64,000 bases of DNA from NCBI RefSeq assembly GCF_018408855.1, contig NZ_AP024324.1:784038-848037 (forward strand), written 5' to 3'. Within the stretch, counting starts at the first letter, position 1. Every line of letters begins with the position of its first letter. Origin of the DNA: Caballeronia sp. NK8. GTDB taxonomy: Bacteria; Pseudomonadota; Gammaproteobacteria; Burkholderiales; Burkholderiaceae. A model generated the notes under the pieces. The model was not told the origin of the DNA, ran no database searches, and was given only the letters and a program-made list of their open reading frames with translations. The position numbers and the translations under genes were made by a program. Shown here piece after piece: positions 7,839 through 16,716 of the stretch.

Positions 7839-8801
7839 ATGTCGCGTGATGCGCGTTCCGTTACCGCAGAAAGCATCGACCCGATCAGCCTGCGCTTCGA
7901 ACTCGTCGAGCTGGAGACCTTTCTCGCGGTGATCGAACTGGGCAGCTTCAGCGCGGCGGCGAAGAAAATGCACGTGTCGCAGCCGTCCGTGACGAACCGA
8001 GTCCAGCGGCTCGAATCGATGCTGAAGACCAGGCTCGTCGAGCGCACGACGCGGCGCGTGACGGCCACGCCCGACGGCGAAGAACTCGCGCGCCGCGCGA
8101 AACTCGCCCTCGCGGGTTTGCGCGAACTGCTGCTGGACTTCCAGTCGCGGGCAGCGGCGTCGAAGCTGCGCACGGTGATCGCGACCACGCCGATGCTCGC
8201 CGCCGTCGTGCTGCCACAGCTCATCCATTCGTTTCGTCAGGCACATCCGGCGATGCAGATTCAGGTCAGGGACCTGCAATACGAAGATGTGCTCGCATCG
8301 GTCGAATCGGGTCAGGCCGATCTCGCCGTGAGCGCGTTCGAAGACGACTCCAGCACGCTGCGATTCGAGCCGCTCGCGCGGGAGCCGATGCTCGTCGTGC
8401 TGCCGAGAGCGCATCCGCTCGCGGGCGCGCAGCATATCTCGCTCGAACAGCTCGCCGATTTGCCGCTCATGCTGCTCGACCGTTATGCGCTTTTGCAGAC
8501 GCGGCTGTCGGCGGAACTGGCGAAGCGCGGGTTGTCGCTGAGTACGATTCAGCACGCGACCAACGTCGGCACGGTGCTCGGGCTCGTCGATGCGGGTCTG
8601 GGCGCAACCTTCCTGCCGCGCTACATGGCGCAGCGCTATTCGCTCGAATCGCGCGCGACGCTCGACGTGCCCGACATCGACCTGTCGCGCAACTTCGGTG
8701 TACTGGTGCGCGCGAAAGCGGACCTGAATCTGGCCTCGACGCTGTTTCTCGATCATCTGCGCGCGCACTTCGCGGCGACGCTGCACGCCGATTCGGGCTG
8801 A
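7839..8801 (+). CDS. LysR-family transcriptional regulator (paralogue of the one at 139-1107)
   Basis: This 320-residue regulator has an HTH at about residues 18-75 (ELETFLAVIELGSFSAAAKKM, then SQPSVTNRVQRLE) and a substrate-binding domain. It aligns along its whole length with the LysR at 139-1107, more closely than with the other LysR proteins here. It is divergent from the AtuA-like operon, which it probably controls. Its stop abuts the stop of the convergent GntR gene with no spacer. The effector is unknown. Confidence 0.93.
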   Translation: MSRDARSVTAESIDPISLRFELVELETFLAVIELGSFSAAAKKMHVSQPSVTNRVQRLESMLKTRLVERTTRRVTATPDGEELARRAKLALAGLRELLLDFQSRAAASKLRTVIATTPMLAAVVLPQLIHSFRQAHPAMQIQVRDLQYEDVLASVESGQADLAVSAFEDDSSTLRFEPLAREPMLVVLPRAHPLAGAQHISLEQLADLPLMLLDRYALLQTRLSAELAKRGLSLSTIQHATNVGTVLGLVDAGLGATFLPRYMAQRYSLESRATLDVPDIDLSRNFGVLVRAKADLNLASTLFLDHLRAHFAATLHADSG

Positions 8802-9548
8802 CTACTTCGTTGCGCTTTTCGCTTTCTTCGGCGCGCGCGGCGGCACGGTCATCGATGTCATCGCTTCGGGCACGGTCTGTCCGAGCGAGCGAAAGGTCGT
8901 ATCGGTGATGATGCTGCGAAAGGTCTGCTCGGCGAAGTCCGGATCGCCCGACTTCAGCGCCTCGACGAACTCGTGATGATGATGCACGACGCTGCCGCTG
9001 CGCACTTCGTAATTCGCGTTGCCCTGCTGATAGAGCCGCACGAGCGAGCTGATGGAATGCCACGTGGTATGCAGCAGGTCGTTGTCGGCGAGCGTGCAGA
9101 CGAGTTCGTGGAATTCCCAGTCGACATCGCGCAGCGCGGCGGCGTCGTGGCTCGCTTCGGCGCGTTCGAGGTCCGCAAGCGATCGTTCCAGCAGCGCGAT
9201 CACCTCCGGCTCATGACGGCAACGCGCCGCGACGAGCCGCGCCGCGAACCCTTCGAGCACGGCGCGGATGCCCGTCATGCGCACGAAGTCGTCCTGCGAT
9301 ACTTCTGCGACGTAGGTGCCCTTGCCGCGAATGGTGAACACCAGCCCGTTCGCTTCGAGCGACTTGAGCGCCTCGCGTAGCGGCCCGCGGCTCACGCTGA
9401 GCCGCTTGGCCAGTTGCGTTTCGACGATGCGCTCGCCCGCCTTCAGATCGCCCGCGCGGATCGCGCTGACGATGCGGGCTTCGACGAGTTGCGGCAACGA
9501 CTGTTGCTGCGGCAGGTCCCATTTCTGATCGTGTGCGCTCATGGACAT
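8802..9548 (-). CDS. GntR-family (FCD-type) transcriptional regulator
   Basis: This 248-residue protein has an N-terminal GntR winged helix: LVEARIVSAIRAGDLKAGERI, then LAKRLSVSRGPLREALKSLE at about residues 48-67 and the wing NGLVFTIRGKGTYVAE. An all-helical FCD effector domain follows, with the candidate metal-ligand pattern EFHELVCTLADN and a later HHHHEFVEAL. It lies upstream of the leftward CoA transferase / CitE-like lyase genes and is the natural candidate regulator for them. FCD regulators usually respond to organic acids; the ligand here is unknown. Confidence 0.92.
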   Translation of the reverse strand: MSMSAHDQKWDLPQQQSLPQLVEARIVSAIRAGDLKAGERIVETQLAKRLSVSRGPLREALKSLEANGLVFTIRGKGTYVAEVSQDDFVRMTGIRAVLEGFAARLVAARCRHEPEVIALLERSLADLERAEASHDAAALRDVDWEFHELVCTLADNDLLHTTWHSISSLVRLYQQGNANYEVRSGSVVHHHHEFVEALKSGDPDFAEQTFRSIITDTTFRSLGQTVPEAMTSMTVPPRAPKKAKSATK

Positions 9549-9632
9549 GCGCCGTTTTGAGAAGACCCGGGAAGCGGCGCGCGGTGCGCTGTTCGACGCG
9601 CCGGGCCGCTTGAAAAAGGAAGCGGAATCTTA

Positions 9633-10862
9633 TCAGATCGACCCTTCCTCCCTGAGCGTCGCGAGCTGTTCGGTATCGAGGCCGAGCAAGCCGCGATAGA
9701 CCTCGTCATTGTGCTCGCCCAGATCCGGCCCGAGCCAGTCGACGCCGCCCGGCGTCGCGGAAAGACGCGGCACGACGTTCGGTATCGCGAGCTCGCCGAT
9801 ACGCTCGTCCTGCATGTATTTGATGTTCTCGCGCGCCGCGTACTGCGGGTCTTCAAAGATTTCGTCGACGCCATACACCGGACCGCACGGCACCTGAAAC
9901 TGCTCGCAGCGCGCGAGCACTTCGTCGCGCGAAAACTGCGCGGTCCATTCGCCCACGGTGCGATCCACCTCCGCGCGATCGCGCTCGCGGCCCGAAATAT
10001 GCCCCCACTTGCCGGCGCCCGCGACTTCGGGCATCTCCATCGCTTCGGCGAGGCGCGCGAAGATCTTGTCGCTCGTGCAGGCGATCGCGATCCAGCGGCC
10101 GTCTTTGGTCGGATAGTGGCTGTGCGGCACGACGTTCACCGTGCCCGGACCCATGCGCTGACGCACGAAGCCGTTCTGCTGATACGACGGCGCGAGTTCG
10201 TCGAGGATGCGGAAGATCGGCTCGTACAGGCCGATATCGACGAACTGCCCTTCGCCCGTGCGCTCGCGCGCCTGGATCGCGAGCAGCGCGCCGAGCGCGC
10301 CGTAGAGGCCGGCCATGTAGTCGGGAATCGTCGCGGAGCCGGGCGTGACCGGCGGCCGGTCCGGATAGCCCGCGAGAAACGACAGCCCGCCGAACGCATT
10401 GCCGATGCGCCCGAAGCCCGGTCGATCCCGATACGGCCCGGTCTGCCCGAAACCCGAGATGCGTACCATGATGAGCCGCGGATTCACTTCATGCAGCACG
10501 TCCCAGCCGAGGCCCCATTTTTCGAGCGTGCCCGGCTGAAAATTTTCGACGAGGATGTCCGCATCGGCGACGAGCTTCTTCAAGAGCGCCGCGCCGCCGG
10601 GCTTGCGCAGATCGAGCGTGATCGACTTCTTGTTGCGGCATTCCGAGAGCCACGGCAGCGTGACGCCCGCTTTCGTCATCGATCCGAAGCGGCGCAGCGC
10701 GTCGCCCACGTCGGGCAGCTCGGCCTTGATGACCTCCGCGCCGAATTCGCCGAGCTGCGTCGAGCAGAACGGTCCCGCCAGAAAACTCGATACGTCGATC
10801 ACGCGGATGCCGTCGAGGGGACGAACAGTGCGCGTCGTTGATGCGGACGATGAAGCAGTCAT
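9633..10862 (-). CDS. CaiB/BaiF-type CoA transferase
   Basis: The gene encodes 409 residues from the ATG at 10862 (MTASSSASTTRTVRPLDG). The upstream open frame is a shadow of the lyase gene. Class III CoA-transferase features are the opening LDGIRVIDVSSFLAGPF, ADILVENFQPGTLEKWGLG near residue 95, and IPDYMAGLYGALGAL around residue 175, which contains the catalytic aspartate expected in the family. It would move CoA between carboxylic acids, activating a substrate for the neighbouring CitE-like lyases. Its start lies 32 bp after the lyase stop, which suggests one operon. Confidence 0.9.
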   Translation of the reverse strand: MTASSSASTTRTVRPLDGIRVIDVSSFLAGPFCSTQLGEFGAEVIKAELPDVGDALRRFGSMTKAGVTLPWLSECRNKKSITLDLRKPGGAALLKKLVADADILVENFQPGTLEKWGLGWDVLHEVNPRLIMVRISGFGQTGPYRDRPGFGRIGNAFGGLSFLAGYPDRPPVTPGSATIPDYMAGLYGALGALLAIQARERTGEGQFVDIGLYEPIFRILDELAPSYQQNGFVRQRMGPGTVNVVPHSHYPTKDGRWIAIACTSDKIFARLAEAMEMPEVAGAGKWGHISGRERDRAEVDRTVGEWTAQFSRDEVLARCEQFQVPCGPVYGVDEIFEDPQYAARENIKYMQDERIGELAIPNVVPRLSATPGGVDWLGPDLGEHNDEVYRGLLGLDTEQLATLREEGSI

Positions 10863-10894
10863 GCCGATTCTCCGATTCAGATGGTCGAACAGAT

Positions 10895-11788
10895 TCAGGC
10901 CGCGTTCGCGCGCGCGTCGATCTGCGCGGCGAAGTCGAGCACGCGTTGCGCGCGGTACGCGACCGGGTAATCGATGAACGCGCCGTCCAGCCGGATCGAC
11001 GCGACGCCTTCGGCCTCCGCGCGCCTGAACGCCTCGACGACGGCGCGCGCGTGGCCGATCTCGGCAGCGGTCGGCGAGAACGCACGGTTGACCGCATCGC
11101 ACTGCGCCGGATGGATGCACAACTTGCCCTGGAAGCCCATGCCGCGCGCGCGGGCGGCCGAGCGCGCGAGACCGTCGGCGTCGTCCAGACGCACCCATAC
11201 GGTGTCGACCGGCGCCTGCAGTCCCGCCGCGCGCGACGCCAGCACGAGCGCGCTGCGGTAGGTCTGGAGCTCGAACTCGTCGTCGCTCCAGACGAGGTTC
11301 ATGTCGAGACAGAAGTCGCCCGCGCCGAACGCGAAGCGCCTGAGGCGCTGCACCCGCTGCGCAGCCGCGTGGCACAGCGCATCGATGACGGCGAAGCCCG
11401 CGCCCGTCTCGACGATCGGCATCAGTTCGACCGAGTTCGCGTCGAGGCCACGCTCGCGTTCGATCTGCGCGATGAGCCAGTCCGCCGTATGCAGTTGCTC
11501 GACCGATTCGAGCTTCGGGAGCACGATGCCGTCCACGCCACGCGCGACGACCGCCTGCAGATCGCCGAATGCGTACTCGGTGTCGAGCGCGTTGATGCGC
11601 ACGTAACCGCGCGCCCGATGCGCGCGCTGCAGCGCATCGACGACCTGCGCGCGCGTCGCGACTTTCTCGCTGGCGGCGACGGCGTCTTCGAGATCGAGGA
11701 TCGCGGCGTCGACATCGGCGGCGAGCGCTTTCTCGACGCGCCGCGCGTGGTTGCCGGGGACGAACAGGAAGGTGCGGGACAGCGCCAT
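10895..11788 (-). CDS. HpcH/HpaI aldolase/citrate lyase (CitE-like) family CoA-ester lyase
   Basis: The gene encodes about 297 residues from the ATG at 11788, which has AGGAG 8 bp upstream. A start five codons earlier is less likely. The CitE-like core is visible: RTFLFVPGNHARR at the N-terminus, AAILDLEDAVA near residue 40 with the acidic metal ligand, VRINALDT, and GIVLPKLES near residue 100. Such enzymes cleave or form 3-hydroxyacyl-CoA esters (malyl-, citramalyl-, beta-methylmalyl-CoA). The adjacent CoA transferase supports use of a CoA thioester. A second CitE-like gene is at 13224-14096. Confidence 0.88.
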   Translation of the reverse strand: MALSRTFLFVPGNHARRVEKALAADVDAAILDLEDAVAASEKVATRAQVVDALQRAHRARGYVRINALDTEYAFGDLQAVVARGVDGIVLPKLESVEQLHTADWLIAQIERERGLDANSVELMPIVETGAGFAVIDALCHAAAQRVQRLRRFAFGAGDFCLDMNLVWSDDEFELQTYRSALVLASRAAGLQAPVDTVWVRLDDADGLARSAARARGMGFQGKLCIHPAQCDAVNRAFSPTAAEIGHARAVVEAFRRAEAEGVASIRLDGAFIDYPVAYRAQRVLDFAAQIDARANAA

Positions 11789-11799
11789 CGAATAGCTCC

Positions 11800-13227
11800 T
11801 CAAGATTTCTGATTCAATCCGGACTCAAGACTTTCGAGCGACCTGCCGCGCACGTTCGGACCGAGCGCGGCGAGCAGCACCGCCATCACGACATACGCGA
11901 TGCCCACCGACGACACGACATAGAACGGGTTCTTCAACGTGAGCAGCGCGGCCGCGACGGCGAACGGCGTGACGGCCGATGCGAGGCGTCCGATCAGCGC
12001 GGCCGTGCCGAGTCCGCGCAGCCGCACGCCGGTCGGGAGAATTTCGGGGATGTACGTCGCGAAGCCGACCGACGAGATGAAGAAGATCGCCGTGACGAGG
12101 ATCAGGCCCGTGATCATCAGGCCGGACGGCGAGGTCTGCTGCGCATAGGCGACGCCGGCTGCGGCGGCGACCAGCGCGGCGGCGACGAGCGCCCAGCGCC
12201 GCTCGATGCGATCCGCGAGCACGATGCCGAGAAGCGGCCCGAGAAAGCCGCCCATGAAACTCACCGCGGCGAAGGTGAAGGTGTTGCCGAGCGTGAGGCC
12301 GCGCGAGACGAATAGCGTCGGCAGCCAGCTGATCAGCACGAAGAGGCCGGTGAGATGGCAGACGTTGAACACGATCGCCAGCGCGAAGCGGCCGCGCACG
12401 AGCGGCGAAAACAGTGCGTCCCAGCCGAGATGGCGCGCCGGTTCGCGGCCGGGTTCGGCGTCCGGCATCGGCTTGCCCTGACGCACGATCGTCGCTTCGA
12501 TGGCGTCGAGCACGCGCGCGGCTTCCTCGTCGCGCCCGACGGATGCGAGCCAGCGCGGCGATTCCGGCAACAGCCGCTTGTTGGCGAACACGAGCAGCGC
12601 GGGAATCACCGAAAGCAGGAACAGGATGCGCCAGCCCACTTCGACATCCGTGTTCGGCACGATGAGCCGGGCCATCAGCGCGCCGAACGGCAGCCCGCCG
12701 TTCAGCAGTAGCGCGACCGCCGACTGGAAGCGTCCGCGATAGCGCTTCGGCGTGAACTCGTTGAGATAGGCGTAACCGGTGACGGTCACGGTGCCGATCG
12801 CGAAGAGGTTGATCGTGCGAAACGTGAGCAGCATGCCGTAGCTCGTCGCGAGGCCGCAGCCGACGCTCGATAGACTGTACGCAAGCACGGTCGCCTGAAA
12901 GAGCCGCCGCCGTCCGATGCGGTCGCCGAGCAGGCCCGCCGCGATCGAGCCGAACGCCGCCGCGACGAGCGGCACCGAGATGAAGGTCGCCGTGGTCGCC
13001 GGCGTGAGCCAGCCGTGCTTGTGCAGCGCCGGAATCACGAAACCGGTCACGGTGAGGTCGTAGCCGTCGAAGAACATCGCAACGCCCAGGATCGCGAACA
13101 GCACCCAGTGAAAGCGCGCGAGCGGCAGCCGTTCCAGCCGTCCCGCGATGTTCAGCGCGGACGTGGGCGCATCGGCCACGGCGCGCACCTCGGCCTCGTC
13201 ATACGACGCCAGCGTTGCCTGCTTCAT
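11800..13227 (-). CDS. MFS transporter, sugar-porter/aromatic-acid-symporter-like
   Basis: The gene encodes 475 residues from the ATG at 13227, which is preceded by AAAGGAGAAGCTC. The longer upstream frame only shadows the neighbouring lyase. Twelve hydrophobic helices are apparent. Helix 1 is preceded by LPLARFHWVLFAILGVAMFFDGYDL, and the loop 2-3 signature is GLLGDRIGRRR. LNEFTPKRYRGRFQS in the middle and LPESPRWLAS before the central loop are sugar-porter motifs also found in AAHS carriers. It lies between two CitE-like lyase genes, so a dicarboxylic or hydroxy acid is a likely substrate. Confidence 0.9.
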   Translation of the reverse strand: MKQATLASYDEAEVRAVADAPTSALNIAGRLERLPLARFHWVLFAILGVAMFFDGYDLTVTGFVIPALHKHGWLTPATTATFISVPLVAAAFGSIAAGLLGDRIGRRRLFQATVLAYSLSSVGCGLATSYGMLLTFRTINLFAIGTVTVTGYAYLNEFTPKRYRGRFQSAVALLLNGGLPFGALMARLIVPNTDVEVGWRILFLLSVIPALLVFANKRLLPESPRWLASVGRDEEAARVLDAIEATIVRQGKPMPDAEPGREPARHLGWDALFSPLVRGRFALAIVFNVCHLTGLFVLISWLPTLFVSRGLTLGNTFTFAAVSFMGGFLGPLLGIVLADRIERRWALVAAALVAAAAGVAYAQQTSPSGLMITGLILVTAIFFISSVGFATYIPEILPTGVRLRGLGTAALIGRLASAVTPFAVAAALLTLKNPFYVVSSVGIAYVVMAVLLAALGPNVRGRSLESLESGLNQKS

Positions 13228-14096
13228 GAGCTTCTCCTTTGTGCGAACGCCGCGACGTCGAGCATGCGCTGCATGCGCGGAACGAGATCGATCGCGACGA
13301 ATTCGCCATCGACGATGGCCGTGCCCTCGCCGCTCGCTTTCACCGCTTCGAATGCATCGACGATGCGACGGGCGCGCGCGGTCTCCGCATCGGTAGGCGT
13401 GAAGGCGCGGTTGACCGCATCGACCTGCGCGGGATGGAACACGACCTTGCCGCTGAAGCCCAGTTCCTTCGCGCGCAACGCGTCCTCGTGCGTGCCGTGC
13501 GGATCGCGCAGGCCGTGCAGATACGGCGCGTCGATGGCGTCGCAGCCGATCGCGCCCGCCGCCGCGACGATCGTCGAGCGCGCCCACAGCAACGCGGTCG
13601 GCGTGATCGCGGCGCCGGTTTGCATCGTGTAGTCGCCGGAGCCGAAGAAGAACGCGCAGCAACGTGCCGACGCATCGCCGATCGCGAGCGCGTTCAGCAC
13701 GCCGCGCGGCGTTTCCAGCGTGACGATGAGTTGCGGCGAGGCGTCGTGTCGGGCGAGCGCGTCGTCGAGCCAGCGCAACTGGTCCGGCGCTTCGACCTTC
13801 GGCACGAGCAGCGCATCGCAATGCGCGAACGGGATCGCGTCGAGATCGCGCTGACACTCCGCCGTGCCCACCGCGTTGATACGCACGACGCGTTCGCCTC
13901 CGCCAAAATCGAGCGTCGGCATCAGCTTCGCGAGATTCGCGCGCGCTTCGTCGCGGCGCGCAGGCGGCACGCCGTCTTCGAGATCGAAGACGAACGAATC
14001 GACCGCGAGCTTCATCGCGCCCGCCATGCGGTCGGGACGATGCGCGGGCGTGATCAGCATCGAGCGGCGGATCCGGTGCGAGAGGGCGCGCGTCAT
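13224..14096 (-). CDS. HpcH/HpaI aldolase/citrate lyase (CitE-like) family protein
   Basis: This 290-residue protein shares the CitE layout with the gene at 10895-11788. It has RRSMLITPAHRPDRM at the N-terminus, SFVFDLEDGVPPARRDEARANL near residue 35, VVRINAVGT and ALLVPKVEAP. It overlaps the MFS start by 4 bp (ATGA-type) and is the first gene of the leftward run. Its presence suggests a two-step C-C bond cleavage or two substrate specificities. It reads away from the MFS gene at 14455 across a region with a 12-bp palindrome. Confidence 0.87.
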   Translation of the reverse strand: MTRALSHRIRRSMLITPAHRPDRMAGAMKLAVDSFVFDLEDGVPPARRDEARANLAKLMPTLDFGGGERVVRINAVGTAECQRDLDAIPFAHCDALLVPKVEAPDQLRWLDDALARHDASPQLIVTLETPRGVLNALAIGDASARCCAFFFGSGDYTMQTGAAITPTALLWARSTIVAAAGAIGCDAIDAPYLHGLRDPHGTHEDALRAKELGFSGKVVFHPAQVDAVNRAFTPTDAETARARRIVDAFEAVKASGEGTAIVDGEFVAIDLVPRMQRMLDVAAFAQRRSS

Positions 14097-14454
14097 CGCG
14101 GCCTCCGCTGCGTTCGTGACGGGACTAAGAGCACGCGAAAGAGCATTCGATCGTCTCCTGAAGAAGCCCGCCGCGACGTTGTCAGCGAGTCTTTAATTCA
14201 TTCTGTCAAACTGTCGACAGTCGGACGATAGGGGTAAACGCGCCGGAATCCGCTCGCCGCCGATGTCGCGCCAATCGCCGCAACGCCCGCCGCGCAAGGC
14301 TTTGCCGTTTGCCGCCGTGATCGCGATATGCAGCCGATGCATAACAGGTATTCAAGCGTGCGCGCCGCGCTCTCAATACGCTTCACGAAACATCGACCCG
14401 CCGCCCAAGAGCGGGACACCCGTTTCATTCGCCTTGAATCACAGGAGACATTCC
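14097..14454. promoter_or_regulatory. divergent promoter region with a 12-bp palindrome (GntR operator candidate)
   Basis: This 358-bp gap separates the leftward CitE-like gene from the rightward MFS gene. A perfect palindrome, ACTGTCGACAGT, lies at 14210-14221 inside a stretch with further TGTC/GACA half-sites (TTCTGTCAAA just upstream). GntR/FCD proteins often bind short symmetric sites of this kind. The regulator at 8802-9548 is the obvious candidate, but the link is inferred. No gene is seen in the gap. Confidence 0.45.
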
Positions 14455-15849
14455 ATGAGCATCGATGCAATCGACGGCGCGTCCGCGCGTTCCGTCGACG
14501 AAGAAAAGCTGTACAAGAAGCTGCTATGGCGCATCGCGCCGATCCTGTTTCTTTGCCACACGTTCTCGTTTCTGGATCGCGTCAACATCGGCTTTGCGAA
14601 GCTGCAGATGCTCGGCGACCTGAAGATCGACGATTCGGCGTTCGCGCTCGGCGCGAGCATGTTCTTCATCGGCTATATCGCGCTCGAGATTCCGAGCAAC
14701 ATCGTGCTGCACCGGGTCGGCGCGCGGCGATGGATCGCGCGCATCATGCTGACGTGGGGTCTCATCTCGGCGGGCACCATGTTCACCGCCGAACTCGCGC
14801 ATCTGTTCGGCATCCAGAACGCGACCATGTTCTACATCCTGCGTCTCTTGCTCGGATGTTGCGAAGCGGGTTTCTATCCCGGCGTGCTGCTCTATATCAA
14901 CTACTGGTTTCCTTCCGATCGGCAGACGAAGGTGACCTTCGGGCTGCTGCTCGCGCTGCCGACCAGTCTCGTGTTCGGCGGTCCGCTTTCGGGCTGGCTG
15001 ATGCAGCAGTCGCACGGCTGGCTCGGCTACAGCGGCTGGCAATGGATGCTGATGATCGAAGGCATTCCGGCGATGGCGCTCGCGTTCCTCGTGTACTTCG
15101 GCCTCACCGACAAGATCGGTCAGGCGCGCTGGCTCACCGATGCGCAGAAGCGTCTGCTCGAAAGGAACGTCGCCACCGAAAGCGCGCACAAGGAGTTTCA
15201 TTTCGGCGCGGCGCTGCGCGACTATCGCGTGTGGATCTGCGCGGGGATCATCTTCACGTATGCGACGGGCTGGTACGGTTTGTCGTTCTGGTTGCCCTCG
15301 ATCGTGCGCGAATCCGGCGTGAAGGACACGTTCCATATCGGCGTGCTCACCGCGATTCCGTTCGTGTTCGCCGCCGCGACCATGCTCTTCAACGCGTGGC
15401 ATTCGAGCAAGACCGGCGAGCGCCGCTGGCACGCTGCGATACCCGCGTTCGTCGGCGGCGCGGGGCTGATCCTGAGCGCGGTCTTCGCCAACAACGTGCC
15501 GGTCGCGATCGTCTGTCTGTGCTTCGCGGCATCGGGTGTGCTGGGGTTGACGCCGGTGGTCTGGACGTATCCGGGCAGCCTGCTTTCCGGCACGGCCGCG
15601 GCAGCGGGTTTCGCGATGATCAACTCGTTCGGCAGTCTCTCCGGCATCGCGGGTTCGTGGATCACCACCCTGATGAAGCAGATGACCGGCAGCATCAACA
15701 ACGGCACGTATGCGCTCGGCCTCGTGCTGATGTGCACCGGCGTGCTCGTGCTGTGCTTGCCAGCGGCCACCTTCGCGCGCGGCAAGCAACCGCAAAAGCC
15801 AGCCGACGCGAACATCGCAAGCGAAGCGCTGACCGACTCGCCCGCATAA
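14455..15849 (+). CDS. MFS transporter, anion:cation symporter (ACS) type
   Basis: The gene encodes 464 residues from the ATG at 14455, which has ACAGGAGAC upstream. ACS features are KKLLWRIAPILFLCHTFSFLDRVNIGFAK at the N-terminus (start of helix 1), EIPSNIVLHRVGARRWIAR around residue 80, and a GCCEAGFYPGVLLYINYWFP segment near residue 140. The C-terminal half has the second six helices. ACS carriers take up organic anions such as tartrate, phthalate or hexuronates. It heads a rightward cluster with an SDR and a 3-hydroxyacyl-CoA dehydrogenase-like gene. Confidence 0.92.
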   Translation: MSIDAIDGASARSVDEEKLYKKLLWRIAPILFLCHTFSFLDRVNIGFAKLQMLGDLKIDDSAFALGASMFFIGYIALEIPSNIVLHRVGARRWIARIMLTWGLISAGTMFTAELAHLFGIQNATMFYILRLLLGCCEAGFYPGVLLYINYWFPSDRQTKVTFGLLLALPTSLVFGGPLSGWLMQQSHGWLGYSGWQWMLMIEGIPAMALAFLVYFGLTDKIGQARWLTDAQKRLLERNVATESAHKEFHFGAALRDYRVWICAGIIFTYATGWYGLSFWLPSIVRESGVKDTFHIGVLTAIPFVFAAATMLFNAWHSSKTGERRWHAAIPAFVGGAGLILSAVFANNVPVAIVCLCFAASGVLGLTPVVWTYPGSLLSGTAAAAGFAMINSFGSLSGIAGSWITTLMKQMTGSINNGTYALGLVLMCTGVLVLCLPAATFARGKQPQKPADANIASEALTDSPA

Positions 15850-15923
15850 CAGGTATGCAAGCGATGACGCTCGCGGCTCGCTACGCTTGGCGTCGTTCCA
15901 GTCGATCACTAACGGGAGAGTGC

Positions 15924-16685
15924 ATGCTGCCACGGGCGCCGGGGTTTTCCTTGCAGGGCAGACGCGCGCTGATCACGGGCGCGGGACGCGGCATCGGTCT
16001 CGCGGCAGCCGCCGCGCTCGCACAGGCGGGCGCGAGCGTGACGCTCGCCGCGCGATCGGCGGATGAGCTCGAACGCGCCTGCGCGCAGATCGACGCGGAA
16101 GGCGGCCAGAGCCGCCACATCGTGCTCGACGTGACCGACTCGCGCGCCGTGAACGCGGCGATCGACGAAGCCGGGCCTTTCGACATCCTCGTGAACTGCG
16201 CGGGAATGAATCGCCCGAAGCCGCTCGTCGATGTGACGGACGAAGACATCGACGCCATTCTCGATCTCAACGTGAAAGCCGTCTTTCATGTATCGCGCGC
16301 GGTGGCCAAGCGCATGCTGCGCGAAGGTATCGCGGGCTCGATCATCAACGTGTCCTCGCAGATGGGACATGTCGGCAGTCCGAAGCGCACGGTGTATTGC
16401 GCGTCCAAGCACGCGATCGAAGGCATGACGAAGGCGCTCGCGTGGGAACTCGGGCCGCATGGCATTCGCGTGAACACCGTCTGTCCAACCTTCATCGAGA
16501 CCGCGTTCACGGCGAGCATGTTCGATGCGCCCGGCTTTCGCGAATGGGTCACGGAACGGATCGCGCTCGGCCGCGTGGGACGCGTCGAGGAAGTCATGGG
16601 CGCGATCGTGTTTCTCGCCGGCGACGCATCGACGCTCATGACCGGCAGCGCGCTCATGCTCGACGGCGGCTGGACGGCCGCCTGA
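15924..16685 (+). CDS. short-chain dehydrogenase/reductase (SDR)
   Basis: The gene encodes 253 residues from the ATG at 15924, which has GGGAGAG upstream. Upstream open frame is only a shadow of the MFS gene. It is a classical SDR: cofactor motif TGAGRGIG near residue 20, the NCAG motif, catalytic Ser in NVSSQMG and YxxxK in YCASK at about residues 156-160. The C-terminus ends in SALMLDGGWTAA. It probably oxidises a hydroxy acid or reduces a keto acid in the pathway that also uses the following dehydrogenase. Confidence 0.92.
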   Translation: MLPRAPGFSLQGRRALITGAGRGIGLAAAAALAQAGASVTLAARSADELERACAQIDAEGGQSRHIVLDVTDSRAVNAAIDEAGPFDILVNCAGMNRPKPLVDVTDEDIDAILDLNVKAVFHVSRAVAKRMLREGIAGSIINVSSQMGHVGSPKRTVYCASKHAIEGMTKALAWELGPHGIRVNTVCPTFIETAFTASMFDAPGFREWVTERIALGRVGRVEEVMGAIVFLAGDASTLMTGSALMLDGGWTAA

Positions 16686-16716
16686 CACACATCAATCAAT
16701 AGAAGCAGGAAAGACG

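Noticed and set aside
9549..9632. Short intergenic stretch upstream of the GntR gene as a riboswitch
   Set aside because: It is under 100 bp, has no conserved riboswitch core I can recognise, and is simply a promoter-sized gap.
10863..11375. N-terminal extension of the CoA transferase frame
   Set aside because: It only shadows the neighbouring CitE-like gene; the ATG at 10862 gives the normal family length and N-terminus.
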